A stretch of DNA of 64,000 nucleotides from Bacteroidales bacterium (lineage in GTDB: Bacteria; Bacteroidota; Bacteroidia; Bacteroidales; UBA932). The notes beneath the pieces were generated by a model, which saw only the letters and a list, made by a program, of their open reading frames with translations, was not told where the DNA came from and did not search any database. Location: contig JAGCVS010000018.1 in NCBI GenBank assembly GCA_017962235.1, forward strand, positions 62,001-126,000, given 5' to 3'. Every line of letters begins with the position of its first letter. Within the stretch, counting starts at the first letter, position 1. The position numbers and the translations under genes were made by a program. Positions 17,517 to 25,577 of the stretch are shown here, piece after piece.

Positions 17517-18691
17517 TATATCTCGGGACGGGGCAGCGGGTCAAGCCCTGTTACCGCCTTGCGTACAATATCGTAATAAATAAACGGATCGTTCACCGTG
17601 GTGCTGTTCTTGTGGCACTCGGTATGGCTGCCCACCACATCCGCGATGCCCCAGAAAATCGCGTCGCAGGTGTCGTCGTAAGAGCCTATCACCGCATATT
17701 CGGTTGCCTCCAACGCCCAGCGGACGCGCTTTTTCCAAGTGTCGGCACCAACGCGGAACCAGTCCTGAGGCGGCACACCGCCGTTGGGGCATGCAAAGCG
17801 CACCTTATGGTCGTAGCTCTCTGAGTAGTTGCGGTATCCCCAGCCGTCTGTGGCAGTGAACGCTATGGGTTCGTTTACCTGGCATGTGCCAATGCGGAAC
17901 TGCATCAGGTTGTTCTTCTTGTTTTCCGGCGTCGATTTCAACTGGGCGGCGAATTTCGTGCCCGGAATAAACGCCACCAGCAGCGGACGATCGTCTCCAT
18001 AGCCGTACTTGCGGTAATGGGGGTCCTTTGCCCAATTGTCCAGTATCTTGCCGGCGATATTGTTCCAGTATTCCATTCCCCAGGCCTGTGTGTTCCCTAT
18101 AAACAGGAAATACTCCATGTCCAGCTCCGCGCACACCAGGGTTATGTTGTCCAGCATCGGCTTGAACATATACCAGAATTCGCCGCCGTCGCCGTTGTGG
18201 GCCGCAGATTCGCCGAATCCGTCCCACTGGCTGGGATTGGTAAAATCTATACCAATTACGTTGATGCCGGCGTTCTTGATATTTGTGAGGATACCGCGGG
18301 TCTGCTTTATGTCGCCGTAATTGTGGGAAGTGCGCCAGCGGTCGTTCAACATGAACATGGTGCCGTTGTTGTTGGTGCGGCAGCAGGGCATAATGTAGCA
18401 CGCCACGGTGGGCAGCCCCTCCAGCTGCTTGGGGAAGCCGTCATCTTCTGCAGGCGGGGTTTCGGTGTTGCCGGGCTGTTCGTTGTTCCCGTTTTCCTCA
18501 CCGTTCCCTTCGCCGTTATTATCGCCGTTCCCCTCTCCGTTATTCTCACCGTTCTGATTCTCCTCACCCGGCTCCTGAGGGTCATCCGGCACCTGCTCCT
18601 GCGGCTCCGGCTCCGGCATGTCGTGACACGCCACTGCGGCGCCAAACGCCACCACTGCAAGCACTAACAAATATGACAGAATCCGTTTCAT
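17516..18691 (-). CDS. Lipoprotein with GH71/GH99-like domain and Gly/Asn/Glu-rich linker
   Basis: A 391-residue exported lipoprotein (MKRILSYLLVLAVVAFGAAVAC, Cys22). Residues about 24-84 are a low-complexity acidic linker (PEPEPQEQ..., then repeats of NGENNGEGNGDNNGEGNG) that would hold the catalytic domain away from the membrane. The folded part starts LPTVACYIMPCCRTNNNGTM and includes GINVIGIDFTNPSQWDGFGE, LVCAELDMEYFLFIGN and RPLLVAFIPGTKF, a TIM-barrel pattern like GH71/GH99-type glycosidases. I recognise the fold type, not the substrate. It is the first gene of a minus-strand run with the BACON protein (1-base overlap), so the pair probably acts on the same surface glycan. Confidence 0.65.
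   Translation of the reverse strand: MKRILSYLLVLAVVAFGAAVACHDMPEPEPQEQVPDDPQEPGEENQNGENNGEGNGDNNGEGNGEENGNNEQPGNTETPPAEDDGFPKQLEGLPTVACYIMPCCRTNNNGTMFMLNDRWRTSHNYGDIKQTRGILTNIKNAGINVIGIDFTNPSQWDGFGESAAHNGDGGEFWYMFKPMLDNITLVCAELDMEYFLFIGNTQAWGMEYWNNIAGKILDNWAKDPHYRKYGYGDDRPLLVAFIPGTKFAAQLKSTPENKKNNLMQFRIGTCQVNEPIAFTATDGWGYRNYSESYDHKVRFACPNGGVPPQDWFRVGADTWKKRVRWALEATEYAVIGSYDDTCDAIFWGIADVVGSHTECHKNSTTVNDPFIYYDIVRKAVTGLDPLPRPEI
18470..18571 (-). repeat. Low-complexity codon repeat (Asn/Gly/Glu linker)
   Basis: About 100 bp of imperfect short repeats (GTTCCCGTTTTCCTC, GTTATTATCGCCGTTCCC and variants on the plus strand) encoding the linker of the GH71/99-like lipoprotein. Such repeats are prone to length change by slippage. 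Confidence 0.7.
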
Positions 18692-18726
18692 ATCGCTTTA
18701 AACGTGTAAATATACGACTTTATTTC

Positions 18727-18734
18727 TACTTTTG
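18727..18734 (+). promoter_or_regulatory. -7 box TACTTTTG immediately upstream of metH
   Basis: An exact TAnnTTTG match ends five bases before the metH ATG (18740). The expected transcription start falls at about the start codon, so metH-metF mRNA would be nearly leaderless. No convincing -33 box; no room for a SAM or cobalamin riboswitch. Confidence 0.55.
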
Positions 18735-18739
18735 CATCG

Positions 18740-21700
18740 ATGGAGAACGAGATTTCACGGATAGCCGGCAAACGGATACTCTTACTGGACGGCGGGCTGG
18801 GCACCATGGTACAGGCGCTCGGGCTGTCAGAGAGCGACTGGTACGGCCGCGAATTCATAGGCCACAAGTGCCCTCTGGCGGGCTGCGTGGATGTGCTGTG
18901 CCTCACCGCCCCGCGCAAAATCGCCTCCATCCACCGCGCCTATCTTGAGGCGGGCGCCGACATAATCACCACCAACTCCTTCAGCGCCAACGCCATATCG
19001 CTGCGCGAATACGGTCTGGAAGATTATGTATACAGAATCGCCCGCGCCGCCGCCTCCATAGCGCGAGAACAGGCCGATGCTTTCTCCACGCCGGAGAAGC
19101 CGCGCTTTGTGGCGGGCAGCATGGGGCCGACCTCCAAAACCGCCTCCATCGCGGCCCGGGTGGGCGACAGTGCCGCCCGCGACGTCACATTCAAAGAATT
19201 GGCGGATACCTATTACCACCAGGCTCGCGGTCTGATGGACGGCGGTGCCGACGCCATCCTGATAGAGACTGTCTTCGACACCCTGAACGCCAAGGCGGCC
19301 ATCTTCGCAGTGCAGAAACTGGAGCGCGACAGCGGCCGCGAAATCCCCGTAATGATATCGGTGACCGTCTCCCAGAAGGCGGGGCGCACCCTCTCCGGAC
19401 AGTCCATAGAGGCCTTCTGGACCTCCATCAGGCACGCCCGACCCATCAGCGTGGGCATCAACTGCTCTTTTGGGGCGCGCGAGATGATGCCGCACCTGGA
19501 ACGGCTGGCGGCGGTGGCCGACACCCGCATCAGCGTGCATCCCAACGCCGGCCTGCCCAACATCTCCGGCGGCTACGACGAGACCCCGGAGAGCTTTGCG
19601 GCAGCCATGAGACCCTATGCAGAGCGCTCTCTGGTGAACATAATAGGCGGATGCTGCGGCACCACGCCGGAGTTTATCAGGGCGCTGGCACCCATCGCCG
19701 CGAATTATAAGCCGCGGCCGGTTCCCCAACCCGACACAGTTACCGCCGTATGCGGACTGGAGCAGCTGCGGATAGTGCCCGAGGCCAACTTCATCAACAT
19801 CGGTGAGCGGTGCAACGTGGCGGGCAGCGCCAAATTCGCCCGACTGATACGCGAAGGGAACTTTGCAGAGGCGATAGAGATTGCCCACAGTCAGGCCGCA
19901 GGCGGGGCGCAGGTCATAGACATCTGCATGGACGACGGCATGATAGACGCCCCGGCGGCAATGCGCACCTTTTTGAACATGGCGGCGGGCGAAATAGACA
20001 TCGCCCGGCTCCCCATGATGATAGATTCATCGTCTCTGGAGACCCTTGTGGCGGGCCTGGAGTGCTGCCAGGGCAAGCCAATTGTGAACTCCATCTCCCT
20101 CAAGGAGGGGCCGGAGGAGTTCCTCAGACGCGCCGCCCTGATCCGCTCCTACGGCGCCGCGGCGGTGGTGATGCTCTTTGATGAAAAAGGCCAGGCCACC
20201 ACCTTCGAACGCAAGATACAGATTGCCGGGCGCGCATACAAACTGCTCACAGAGAGCGGCTTTGACGCGCAGGACATCATATTCGACCCCAACATCCTCT
20301 CCGTTGCCACCGGCATGCCGGAACACGACCACTACGCACTGGATTTCATAGAGGCGACCCGGTGGATAAAGGCCAACCTGCCCGGAGCCAAGGTCTCCGG
20401 CGGAGTGAGCAACCTGTCGTTCGCCTTCCGCGGCAACAACGCCGTGCGCGAGGCCATGCACAGCGCTTTCCTTTACCACGCCCGCCGCGCCGGGATGGAC
20501 ATGGGCATAGTGAATCCGCAGATGCTCAAACTTTACACCGATATAGAGCCGGAGCTTCTGGAGCGCATAGAAGATGTGCTCCTGTGCCGCCGCAGCGATG
20601 CATCTGCCCGGCTGGTGGAATACGCCTCGCAGCTTAAGGAGGATACCGCCGCCCCCGCGGCGCAAACGCCGGCCAACGACTGGCGCACCCTTCCGGTTTT
20701 GGAGAGAATCAGCTACGCCATGATTCACGGCATAGCCGACCATATAGAAGAAGATGCTCTGCAGGCCCTGGCGGCTTGCGGCAGCCCCATAGAGGTGATA
20801 GACAAGGTGATGATGCCCGCCATGGAGCGCGTGGGAGTGCTGTTTGGCGACGGAAAGATGTTCCTTCCGCAGGTGGTCAAGACCGCCGGCGTGATGAAGC
20901 GCGGCGTGGCCGCCCTGCAGCCGTACATCCAGGCTGGAAGTACCCCCGATGAGGAGGCCGCCGCAGGCAATGCCCCCTTTGTCACCTCGAGCGACCCCTT
21001 TGTCACCTCGAGCGAAGTCGAGAGGTCTCCCTCCCCCACTGTAATCATCGCCACCGTAAAGGGTGACATCCACGACATCGGCAAGAACATCGTCTCCGTG
21101 GTAATGTCGGTGGGCGGCTGCCACATCGTAGACCTGGGCGTGATGGTAGAACCGGAGGCCATTGTAGAGGCGGTACGCACCCACAAGGCGGGTTTCGTGT
21201 GCCTCAGCGGCCTGATTACCCCCTCTCTGGCGGAGATGATTAACGTGTGCCGCCACCTGCGCGCGGCCGGCATCACCATCCCCGTGATTGTGGGCGGCGC
21301 CACCACCAGCCCCATGCACACCGCCGTGAAGATGGCCCCCGAATACGACGGACTGGTAATCCACTCTTCCGACGCCAGCCGCAACATGCAAATAATCAAC
21401 AGCCTGCAGGGCCCCGGGGCCCGCGTTTTCGCCGCCGGCATCCTCGCAGAGCAGAAGCGGCTGCGCGAGCTGTACGCATCGGCACAGGACCGCCGTCCGC
21501 TGGTTCCCTATCCTCAGCGCCTCGCAGAGGCCATAGCCGCCCGTCAGACTCCGGTAGCCGGGGGTGCCGCAGCAAAAATCGGCTCGTTCCACAACTATGA
21601 ATTCGCAAAGGTGGCGCGCCATATCGACTGGGATATGTTCTGCGCTGAGTGGGGCGTGAAAGATGCGGCCGGCAAGGCTCAGCTGATTGCAGACGGCAAG

Positions 21701-22309
21701 AGCATGCTGGATCGCCTGCGGCGCGATGGCATCCTTGATCTGCAAGGCGTTACAGGCACCTTCCCCGTGCATGTGCAAGGCGACGACATACAGGTAGAGA
21801 ACTATGTCCTACCCATGCTCCGCAACCAGACGGAGGGAGAAGAGAACCTCTCCGTGGCAGATTTTGCGGCGGCGGCCGGCACCGTGACCCTGTTTGCAAT
21901 TACCGCCGGAGCGGGCCTTCAAACCTTCACGGAACAGCTGCGGCAGCAGGGCGACGAATACGGCGCCTTCATGGCCAAAGTACTTGCAGACCGCCTTGCA
22001 GAGGCGCTGGCAACTGAAGTGGTGCCGGCCACCGACGGCGAACGCCACGCATTCGGCTACCCCTCCTGCCCAGACCACTCCCTCAAGAAAGATGTATTTG
22101 AACTGCTGCAGGTGCCCACTCGCTGCGACATGCGCCTCACCGGCAGCTACATGATAGACCCCGCAGAATCCATCTGCGGCATGGCGATTCCCGGCGCCCG
22201 CTACTTTGCCGTGGGACATATCGGAGAAGAGCAGCTGCAAGATTACGCCCGCCGCCGCGGCATGTCTGAAGATACAGTCAAGACCCTCATACCCAGAAAT
22301 ATAAGATGA
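18740..22309 (+). CDS. metH: Cobalamin-dependent methionine synthase
   Basis: A 1189-residue multidomain enzyme that moves a methyl group from methyl-tetrahydrofolate to homocysteine via B12. In order: homocysteine domain (LLLDGGLGTMVQ; zinc ligands in INCSFGARE and NIIGGCCGTTPEFI); pterin domain (FINIGERCNVAGSAKFARLI; GGAQVIDICMDDGMID; SGGVSNLSFAFRGNN); cap domain from about 640; B12 domain with the DxHxxG motif (VKGDIHDIGKNIV, lower-ligand His) and SGLITPSLAEMI; and a C-terminal AdoMet reactivation domain (HAFGYPSCPDHSLKKDVFELL). All domains are present. Between cap and B12 domains, residues about 745-764 (PFVTSSDPFVTSSEVERS) come from a palindromic repeat module with a perfect 21-bp tandem duplication, in a place where E. 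coli MetH also has a flexible linker. The stop overlaps metF by ATGA. Confidence 0.97.
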   Translation: MENEISRIAGKRILLLDGGLGTMVQALGLSESDWYGREFIGHKCPLAGCVDVLCLTAPRKIASIHRAYLEAGADIITTNSFSANAISLREYGLEDYVYRIARAAASIAREQADAFSTPEKPRFVAGSMGPTSKTASIAARVGDSAARDVTFKELADTYYHQARGLMDGGADAILIETVFDTLNAKAAIFAVQKLERDSGREIPVMISVTVSQKAGRTLSGQSIEAFWTSIRHARPISVGINCSFGAREMMPHLERLAAVADTRISVHPNAGLPNISGGYDETPESFAAAMRPYAERSLVNIIGGCCGTTPEFIRALAPIAANYKPRPVPQPDTVTAVCGLEQLRIVPEANFINIGERCNVAGSAKFARLIREGNFAEAIEIAHSQAAGGAQVIDICMDDGMIDAPAAMRTFLNMAAGEIDIARLPMMIDSSSLETLVAGLECCQGKPIVNSISLKEGPEEFLRRAALIRSYGAAAVVMLFDEKGQATTFERKIQIAGRAYKLLTESGFDAQDIIFDPNILSVATGMPEHDHYALDFIEATRWIKANLPGAKVSGGVSNLSFAFRGNNAVREAMHSAFLYHARRAGMDMGIVNPQMLKLYTDIEPELLERIEDVLLCRRSDASARLVEYASQLKEDTAAPAAQTPANDWRTLPVLERISYAMIHGIADHIEEDALQALAACGSPIEVIDKVMMPAMERVGVLFGDGKMFLPQVVKTAGVMKRGVAALQPYIQAGSTPDEEAAAGNAPFVTSSDPFVTSSEVERSPSPTVIIATVKGDIHDIGKNIVSVVMSVGGCHIVDLGVMVEPEAIVEAVRTHKAGFVCLSGLITPSLAEMINVCRHLRAAGITIPVIVGGATTSPMHTAVKMAPEYDGLVIHSSDASRNMQIINSLQGPGARVFAAGILAEQKRLRELYASAQDRRPLVPYPQRLAEAIAARQTPVAGGAAAKIGSFHNYEFAKVARHIDWDMFCAEWGVKDAAGKAQLIADGKSMLDRLRRDGILDLQGVTGTFPVHVQGDDIQVENYVLPMLRNQTEGEENLSVADFAAAAGTVTLFAITAGAGLQTFTEQLRQQGDEYGAFMAKVLADRLAEALATEVVPATDGERHAFGYPSCPDHSLKKDVFELLQVPTRCDMRLTGSYMIDPAESICGMAIPGARYFAVGHIGEEQLQDYARRRGMSEDTVKTLIPRNIR
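20974..21029 (+). repeat. Palindromic repeat module, copy 6, with 21-bp tandem duplication, inside metH
   Basis: CCCCTTTGTCACCTCGAGCG(A) occurs twice in perfect tandem (20974-20994 and 20995-21015; 7 codons each). The second copy continues as AGTCGAGAGGTCTC to complete the 28-bp module found in other genes. The module can fold through ACCTCGA / TCGAGaGGT. Confidence 0.88.
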
Positions 22310-23277
22310 AAGTTCCGCAGATTATAGCCCAGGCCACAGCCGCCCGCCGCACCCGTTTCGCATTCGAGATACTGCCGCCCCTGAAAGGCGACGGAATAGA
22401 CCCGATATACGCCAGCATAGACGAATTGCTGGAGTTTGACCCGGCATACATCAACATCACCTGTCACCGCGAGACCTTGCGGCAGAGCGTCCGCAGCGAC
22501 GGCAGCGCAGAATACCACATGGAGCGCCGCCGCCCCGGCACCGTGGGTATCGCCGCCGCCATAGAGCGCAAATACGGCGTTCCGGCTGTGCCGCACCTGA
22601 TCTGCGCCGGCGAATCCAAATACACCATAGAAGACCAGCTCATCGATATGGACTTTCTGGGACTGGAGAACCTGCTGGTACTCAGGGGCGACAAAATGCC
22701 CGGCGAGGCGGCCTTCCGCCCCAGCCGCGACGGTTACTCCCACGCCGCCGACCTCGTGCGCCAGGTGATGGCCATGAACCGCGGCATCCTCACCGGCCGC
22801 GACAGCGAAAGCCCTGCCGCCCGCAAAACCGGGTTCGCAGTGGGGGTCGCCGGCTATCCCGAGACCCACGCCGAGGCCGTGTCGCCGGAAGATGACATCC
22901 TCCGCCTCAAAGAAAAAGTAGACGCCGGCGCTCAGTACATCATCACCCAGTTGTTCTATAACAACACCAAGTTCTTCGATTTCGTTTCGCGCTGCCGCGC
23001 CGCCGGCATATCGGTACCCATAATTCCCGGCATCAAGCCACTTACCACCGTGCGCCAGCTCACCCTGCTGCCGCAGACCTTTGGCTGCAGCATCCCGCAG
23101 GAGCTGTCAGAAATGATTCTCGCAAATAAAGACGACGCCCTCAAAATGCGGCGGGCCGGCCTAGACTGGTGCACAGCCCAGTGCCGCGAACTAATCGCCT
23201 CCGGCGTCCCCGTGCTCCACTTCTTCCCCAACGGTCGTCCGGCCGATATCTATCCGGTGGCAGAAGCGCTGTTTTAA
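22306..23277 (+). CDS. metF: 5,10-methylenetetrahydrofolate reductase
   Basis: A 323-residue FAD enzyme that reduces methylene-THF to methyl-THF, the methyl donor for MetH. Family marks: FAFEILPPLKGDG (catalytic Glu region), YINITCHRE, VPHLICAGESKYTIEDQL, GLENLLVLRGDKMPGE, VGVAGYPETHAEA and AGAQYIITQLFYNN. Length is normal for bacterial MetF. Its ATG overlaps the metH stop by four bases (ATGA), so the two enzymes are coupled. The 3' end overlaps by four bases the stop of the convergent RNA methyltransferase gene; I see no terminator. Confidence 0.96.
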   Translation: MKVPQIIAQATAARRTRFAFEILPPLKGDGIDPIYASIDELLEFDPAYINITCHRETLRQSVRSDGSAEYHMERRRPGTVGIAAAIERKYGVPAVPHLICAGESKYTIEDQLIDMDFLGLENLLVLRGDKMPGEAAFRPSRDGYSHAADLVRQVMAMNRGILTGRDSESPAARKTGFAVGVAGYPETHAEAVSPEDDILRLKEKVDAGAQYIITQLFYNNTKFFDFVSRCRAAGISVPIIPGIKPLTTVRQLTLLPQTFGCSIPQELSEMILANKDDALKMRRAGLDWCTAQCRELIASGVPVLHFFPNGRPADIYPVAEALF

Positions 23278-23804
23278 AGTAGCTGTCGTACGGCTTCCCA
23301 GAGTACGATGCCAACGGAGACGGAGACGTTCAGGGAGTGTTTGGTGCCTTCCTGGGGGATTTCGAGGGCCATGTCGCAGAGGTCCATGACTTGCTGCTGC
23401 ACGCCGGAGACTTCGTTGCCAAAGATGAAGGCATATCGACGGCCAGGCTCCGGCCGGAAGTCCTGCAGCCGGGTGGAGTTTTCCGCCTGTTCCACGCCCA
23501 CCAGCACGTACCCCTCCTGGCGCAGGCGCGTCACCGCCTCCACGGTGTCTTTGCAATGTTCCCACTCCACGCTGAACTCGGCACCCAGCGCCGTTTTGTG
23601 GATTTCCTGAGACGGCGGGGTGGCGCAGATGCCGCACAAATATATCTTCGCGATGCGGAAGGCATCGGCGGTGCGGAAGGCGCTCCCCACGTTGTGCCCG
23701 CTGCGCACATTATCCAAAACCAGGGCGAATGGCGCTTTTTGAGCATTTTTATACTCATCTACGCTAATTCTGCCCAATTCTTGGTTGTATAATTTGCGAA
23801 ACAT
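23274..23804 (-). CDS. SpoU/TrmH-family RNA 2'-O-methyltransferase
   Basis: A 176-residue SPOUT-class methyltransferase. Motif 1 is LVLDNVRSGHNVGSAFRTADAF, motif 2 is YAFIFGNEVSGV, and motif 3 is HSLNVSVSVGIVLWE; the last two form the AdoMet-binding knot. It is short and lacks an extra RNA-binding domain, like TrmL or TrmH-type enzymes, so the target (tRNA or rRNA nucleotide) cannot be named. It is divergent from glyA and convergent with metF. The upstream -7 box at 23834-23841 supports the ATG at 23804. Confidence 0.88.
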   Translation of the reverse strand: MFRKLYNQELGRISVDEYKNAQKAPFALVLDNVRSGHNVGSAFRTADAFRIAKIYLCGICATPPSQEIHKTALGAEFSVEWEHCKDTVEAVTRLRQEGYVLVGVEQAENSTRLQDFRPEPGRRYAFIFGNEVSGVQQQVMDLCDMALEIPQEGTKHSLNVSVSVGIVLWEAVRQLL

Positions 23805-23815
23805 TGCTAATTTTG
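23785..23815 (+). promoter_or_regulatory. glyA promoter (-33 TTG, -7 TAATTTTG)
   Basis: TTG at 23785-23787 and TAATTTTG at 23808-23815, spaced by 20 bases, match the Bacteroidetes consensus. It lies within the first codons of the divergent methyltransferase gene and gives a leader of about 30 bases for glyA. Confidence 0.6.
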
Positions 23816-23833
23816 GCTTCTAATTCTGAAACG

Positions 23834-23841
23834 CAAATATA
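23834..23841 (-). promoter_or_regulatory. -7 box TATATTTG for the RNA methyltransferase gene
   Basis: Minus-strand TATATTTG (exact TAnnTTTG) 30 bases upstream of the ATG at 23804. No clear -33 box at the right distance. Confidence 0.5.
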
Positions 23842-23853
23842 GTACAAAAACGC

Positions 23854-25134
23854 ATGAAGCAGGATCTTCAGATTACCGGTCTGATAAAGAAGGAGTTCGA
23901 GCGCCAGAGCGAAGGCATCGAGCTCATCGCATCGGAGAATTTCGTGTCCAACCAGGTGCTCGAGGCGCTTGGCAGTGTGCTCACCAACAAATATGCAGAG
24001 GGCTACCCCGCTGCCCGCTATTACGGCGGCTGCGAGGTGGTGGACCAGGTGGAGCAGCTGGCCATAGACCGTCTGTGCCAGCTCTTTGATGCCGAATATG
24101 CCAATGTGCAGCCCCATTCCGGCGCACAGGCAAACATGGCGGTTATGATGACCTGCCTCAAGCCGGGCGACACCTTTATGGGCCTGGACCTGGCGCACGG
24201 CGGCCACCTGACCCACGGCTCTCCCGTGAACGTCTCCGGCCTGCTTTACAACGCCATCTCCTATCATGTAAATGAAGAGACAGGCTATATTGATTACGAC
24301 GAGATGGAGCGCGTGGCCCGCGAACACAAGCCCAAGCTGATTATCGGCGGTGCCAGCGCTTATTCGCGTGAATGGGACTGGGCCCGCATGCGCGCCCTTG
24401 CAGATGAGATAGGCGCCCTGCTGTGGGTGGACATGGCTCACCCCGCCGGCCTGATTGCGGCACACCTGCTCAAGAACCCCGTGAAATACGCCCACATAGT
24501 TACCACCACCACTCACAAGACCCTCCGCGGCCCTCGCGGCGGCGCCATCCTGATAGGCAAGGACTTTGAGAATCCGTGGGGCGTGACCACACCCAAGGGC
24601 GTGGTTAAGACCATGGGGCAGATGATCAATTCCAGCGTGTTCCCCGGCGTACAGGGCGGCCCGCTGGAGCACTGCATCGCCGCCAAGGCGGTATCGTTCT
24701 ATGAGGCTCTGCAGCCCGAATTCGTGGATTATCAGAAGCAGGTGGCAGCCAACGCCCAGGCCATGGTCAGGGAGTTCCTTGACAGGGGTTACAAGATTAT
24801 CTCCGGCGGCACGGACAACCACCTGATGCTGATTGACCTGCGCACCAAGTTCCCGGAACTCACCGGCAAGCAGGCAGAGAAGGCGCTTGGCCTGGCTGCC
24901 ATCACCGTGAACAAGAACATGGTACCGTTTGACAGCCGCAGTCCGTTCCAGACCTCCGGCATCCGCGTGGGCACTCCCGCCATCACTTCCCGCGGTCTCG
25001 CAGAGAAGGATATGGTATGGATTGTGGACCTCATAGACCAGGTTCTGAGCAAGCCGGAAGATGAAGCTGTGATTGCCAATATCCGTCACAAAGTGACTCA
25101 GGCAATGACGGGTATGCCTTTAAATAAATGGTAG
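23854..25134 (+). CDS. glyA: Serine hydroxymethyltransferase
   Basis: A 426-residue PLP enzyme that converts serine and THF to glycine and methylene-THF, the substrate of MetF encoded just upstream. Visible marks: [50 protein letters not shown] and the PLP-lysine motif [15 protein letters not shown]. The C-terminal part has [11 protein letters not shown] and [15 protein letters not shown]. Length is normal and the start [24 protein letters not shown] fits the family. It has its own promoter and ends in TAG, 75 bases before rpsO. Confidence 0.97.
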   Translation: MKQDLQITGLIKKEFERQSEGIELIASENFVSNQVLEALGSVLTNKYAEGYPAARYYGGCEVVDQVEQLAIDRLCQLFDAEYANVQPHSGAQANMAVMMTCLKPGDTFMGLDLAHGGHLTHGSPVNVSGLLYNAISYHVNEETGYIDYDEMERVAREHKPKLIIGGASAYSREWDWARMRALADEIGALLWVDMAHPAGLIAAHLLKNPVKYAHIVTTTTHKTLRGPRGGAILIGKDFENPWGVTTPKGVVKTMGQMINSSVFPGVQGGPLEHCIAAKAVSFYEALQPEFVDYQKQVAANAQAMVREFLDRGYKIISGGTDNHLMLIDLRTKFPELTGKQAEKALGLAAITVNKNMVPFDSRSPFQTSGIRVGTPAITSRGLAEKDMVWIVDLIDQVLSKPEDEAVIANIRHKVTQAMTGMPLNKW

Positions 25135-25140
25135 AAAGGT

Positions 25141-25171
25141 CTTGCAAATAAGCAAAATAATATTACCTTTG
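25141..25171 (+). promoter_or_regulatory. rpsO promoter (-33 CTTG, 19-bp spacer, -7 TACCTTTG)
   Basis: CTTG at 25141-25144 and TACCTTTG at 25164-25171 with an ideal 19-base spacer. Leader of about 30 bases, A/T-rich, without a clear Shine-Dalgarno, as usual in this phylum. Confidence 0.78.
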
Positions 25172-25209
25172 CACGCTCAAAAATTCATTTAACACAAATT
25201 TTTTGCATT

Positions 25210-25485
25210 ATGTCAGAGTATTTATCCGCAGACAAAAAGCAAGAGATTTTCGCAAAATACGGGAAGTCTAATGTTGACACCGGCTCTGCAGAGAGTCAAG
25301 TTGCTTTGTTTTCCTACCGTATCGCACACCTCACCGAGCATCTGAAACAGAACAAGAAGGACCACAACACTCAGCGTGCACTTCTTCGCCTGGTGGGTAA
25401 AAGACGTCAGACCCTTGATTATCTCAAGGAAGTTGACATCGAAAGGTACAGAAGCATTATCAAGGAGCTCGGTCTCCGTCGATAA
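25210..25485 (+). CDS. rpsO: 30S ribosomal protein uS15
   Basis: A 91-residue primary 16S rRNA-binding protein (normal length about 89). Family signatures: TGSAESQVALFSYRIAHLTEHLKQNKKDHNTQRALLRLVGKRRQTLDYL and the C-terminal ERYRSIIKELGLRR. Followed by pnp, the same rpsO-pnp order as in many bacteria, with a hairpin in between. In E. coli S15 controls its own translation; I cannot see the corresponding pseudoknot here. Confidence 0.98.
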   Translation: MSEYLSADKKQEIFAKYGKSNVDTGSAESQVALFSYRIAHLTEHLKQNKKDHNTQRALLRLVGKRRQTLDYLKEVDIERYRSIIKELGLRR

Positions 25486-25511
25486 TCTTAGCGATACAAA
25501 AGGATTGAATC

Positions 25512-25549
25512 GAGGGCTGCTGCGGCAATTGACCAAGGCAGCCTCTCTT
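25512..25549 (+). terminator. Possible terminator/processing hairpin between rpsO and pnp
   Basis: GAGGGCTG (25512-25519) can pair with CAGCCTC (25539-25545), with one bulge, followed by TCTTTT. It is weak as a terminator; partial readthrough into pnp or RNase processing is plausible. Confidence 0.4.
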
Positions 25550-25577
25550 TTAAGCAGACAGGAACTATTAATAAAAT

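Noticed and set aside
18692..18739. SAM or cobalamin riboswitch upstream of metH
   Set aside because: Only 48 bases separate the genes, and they contain a -7 promoter box; there is no space for an aptamer.
20974..21015. CRISPR-like direct repeats in metH
   Set aside because: Only two adjoining 21-bp units, no spacers, inside a coding sequence; explained as a tandem duplication at a palindromic module.
20027..21778. 583-codon minus-strand frame inside metH
   Set aside because: Antisense shadow; metH has continuous catalytic motifs on the plus strand.
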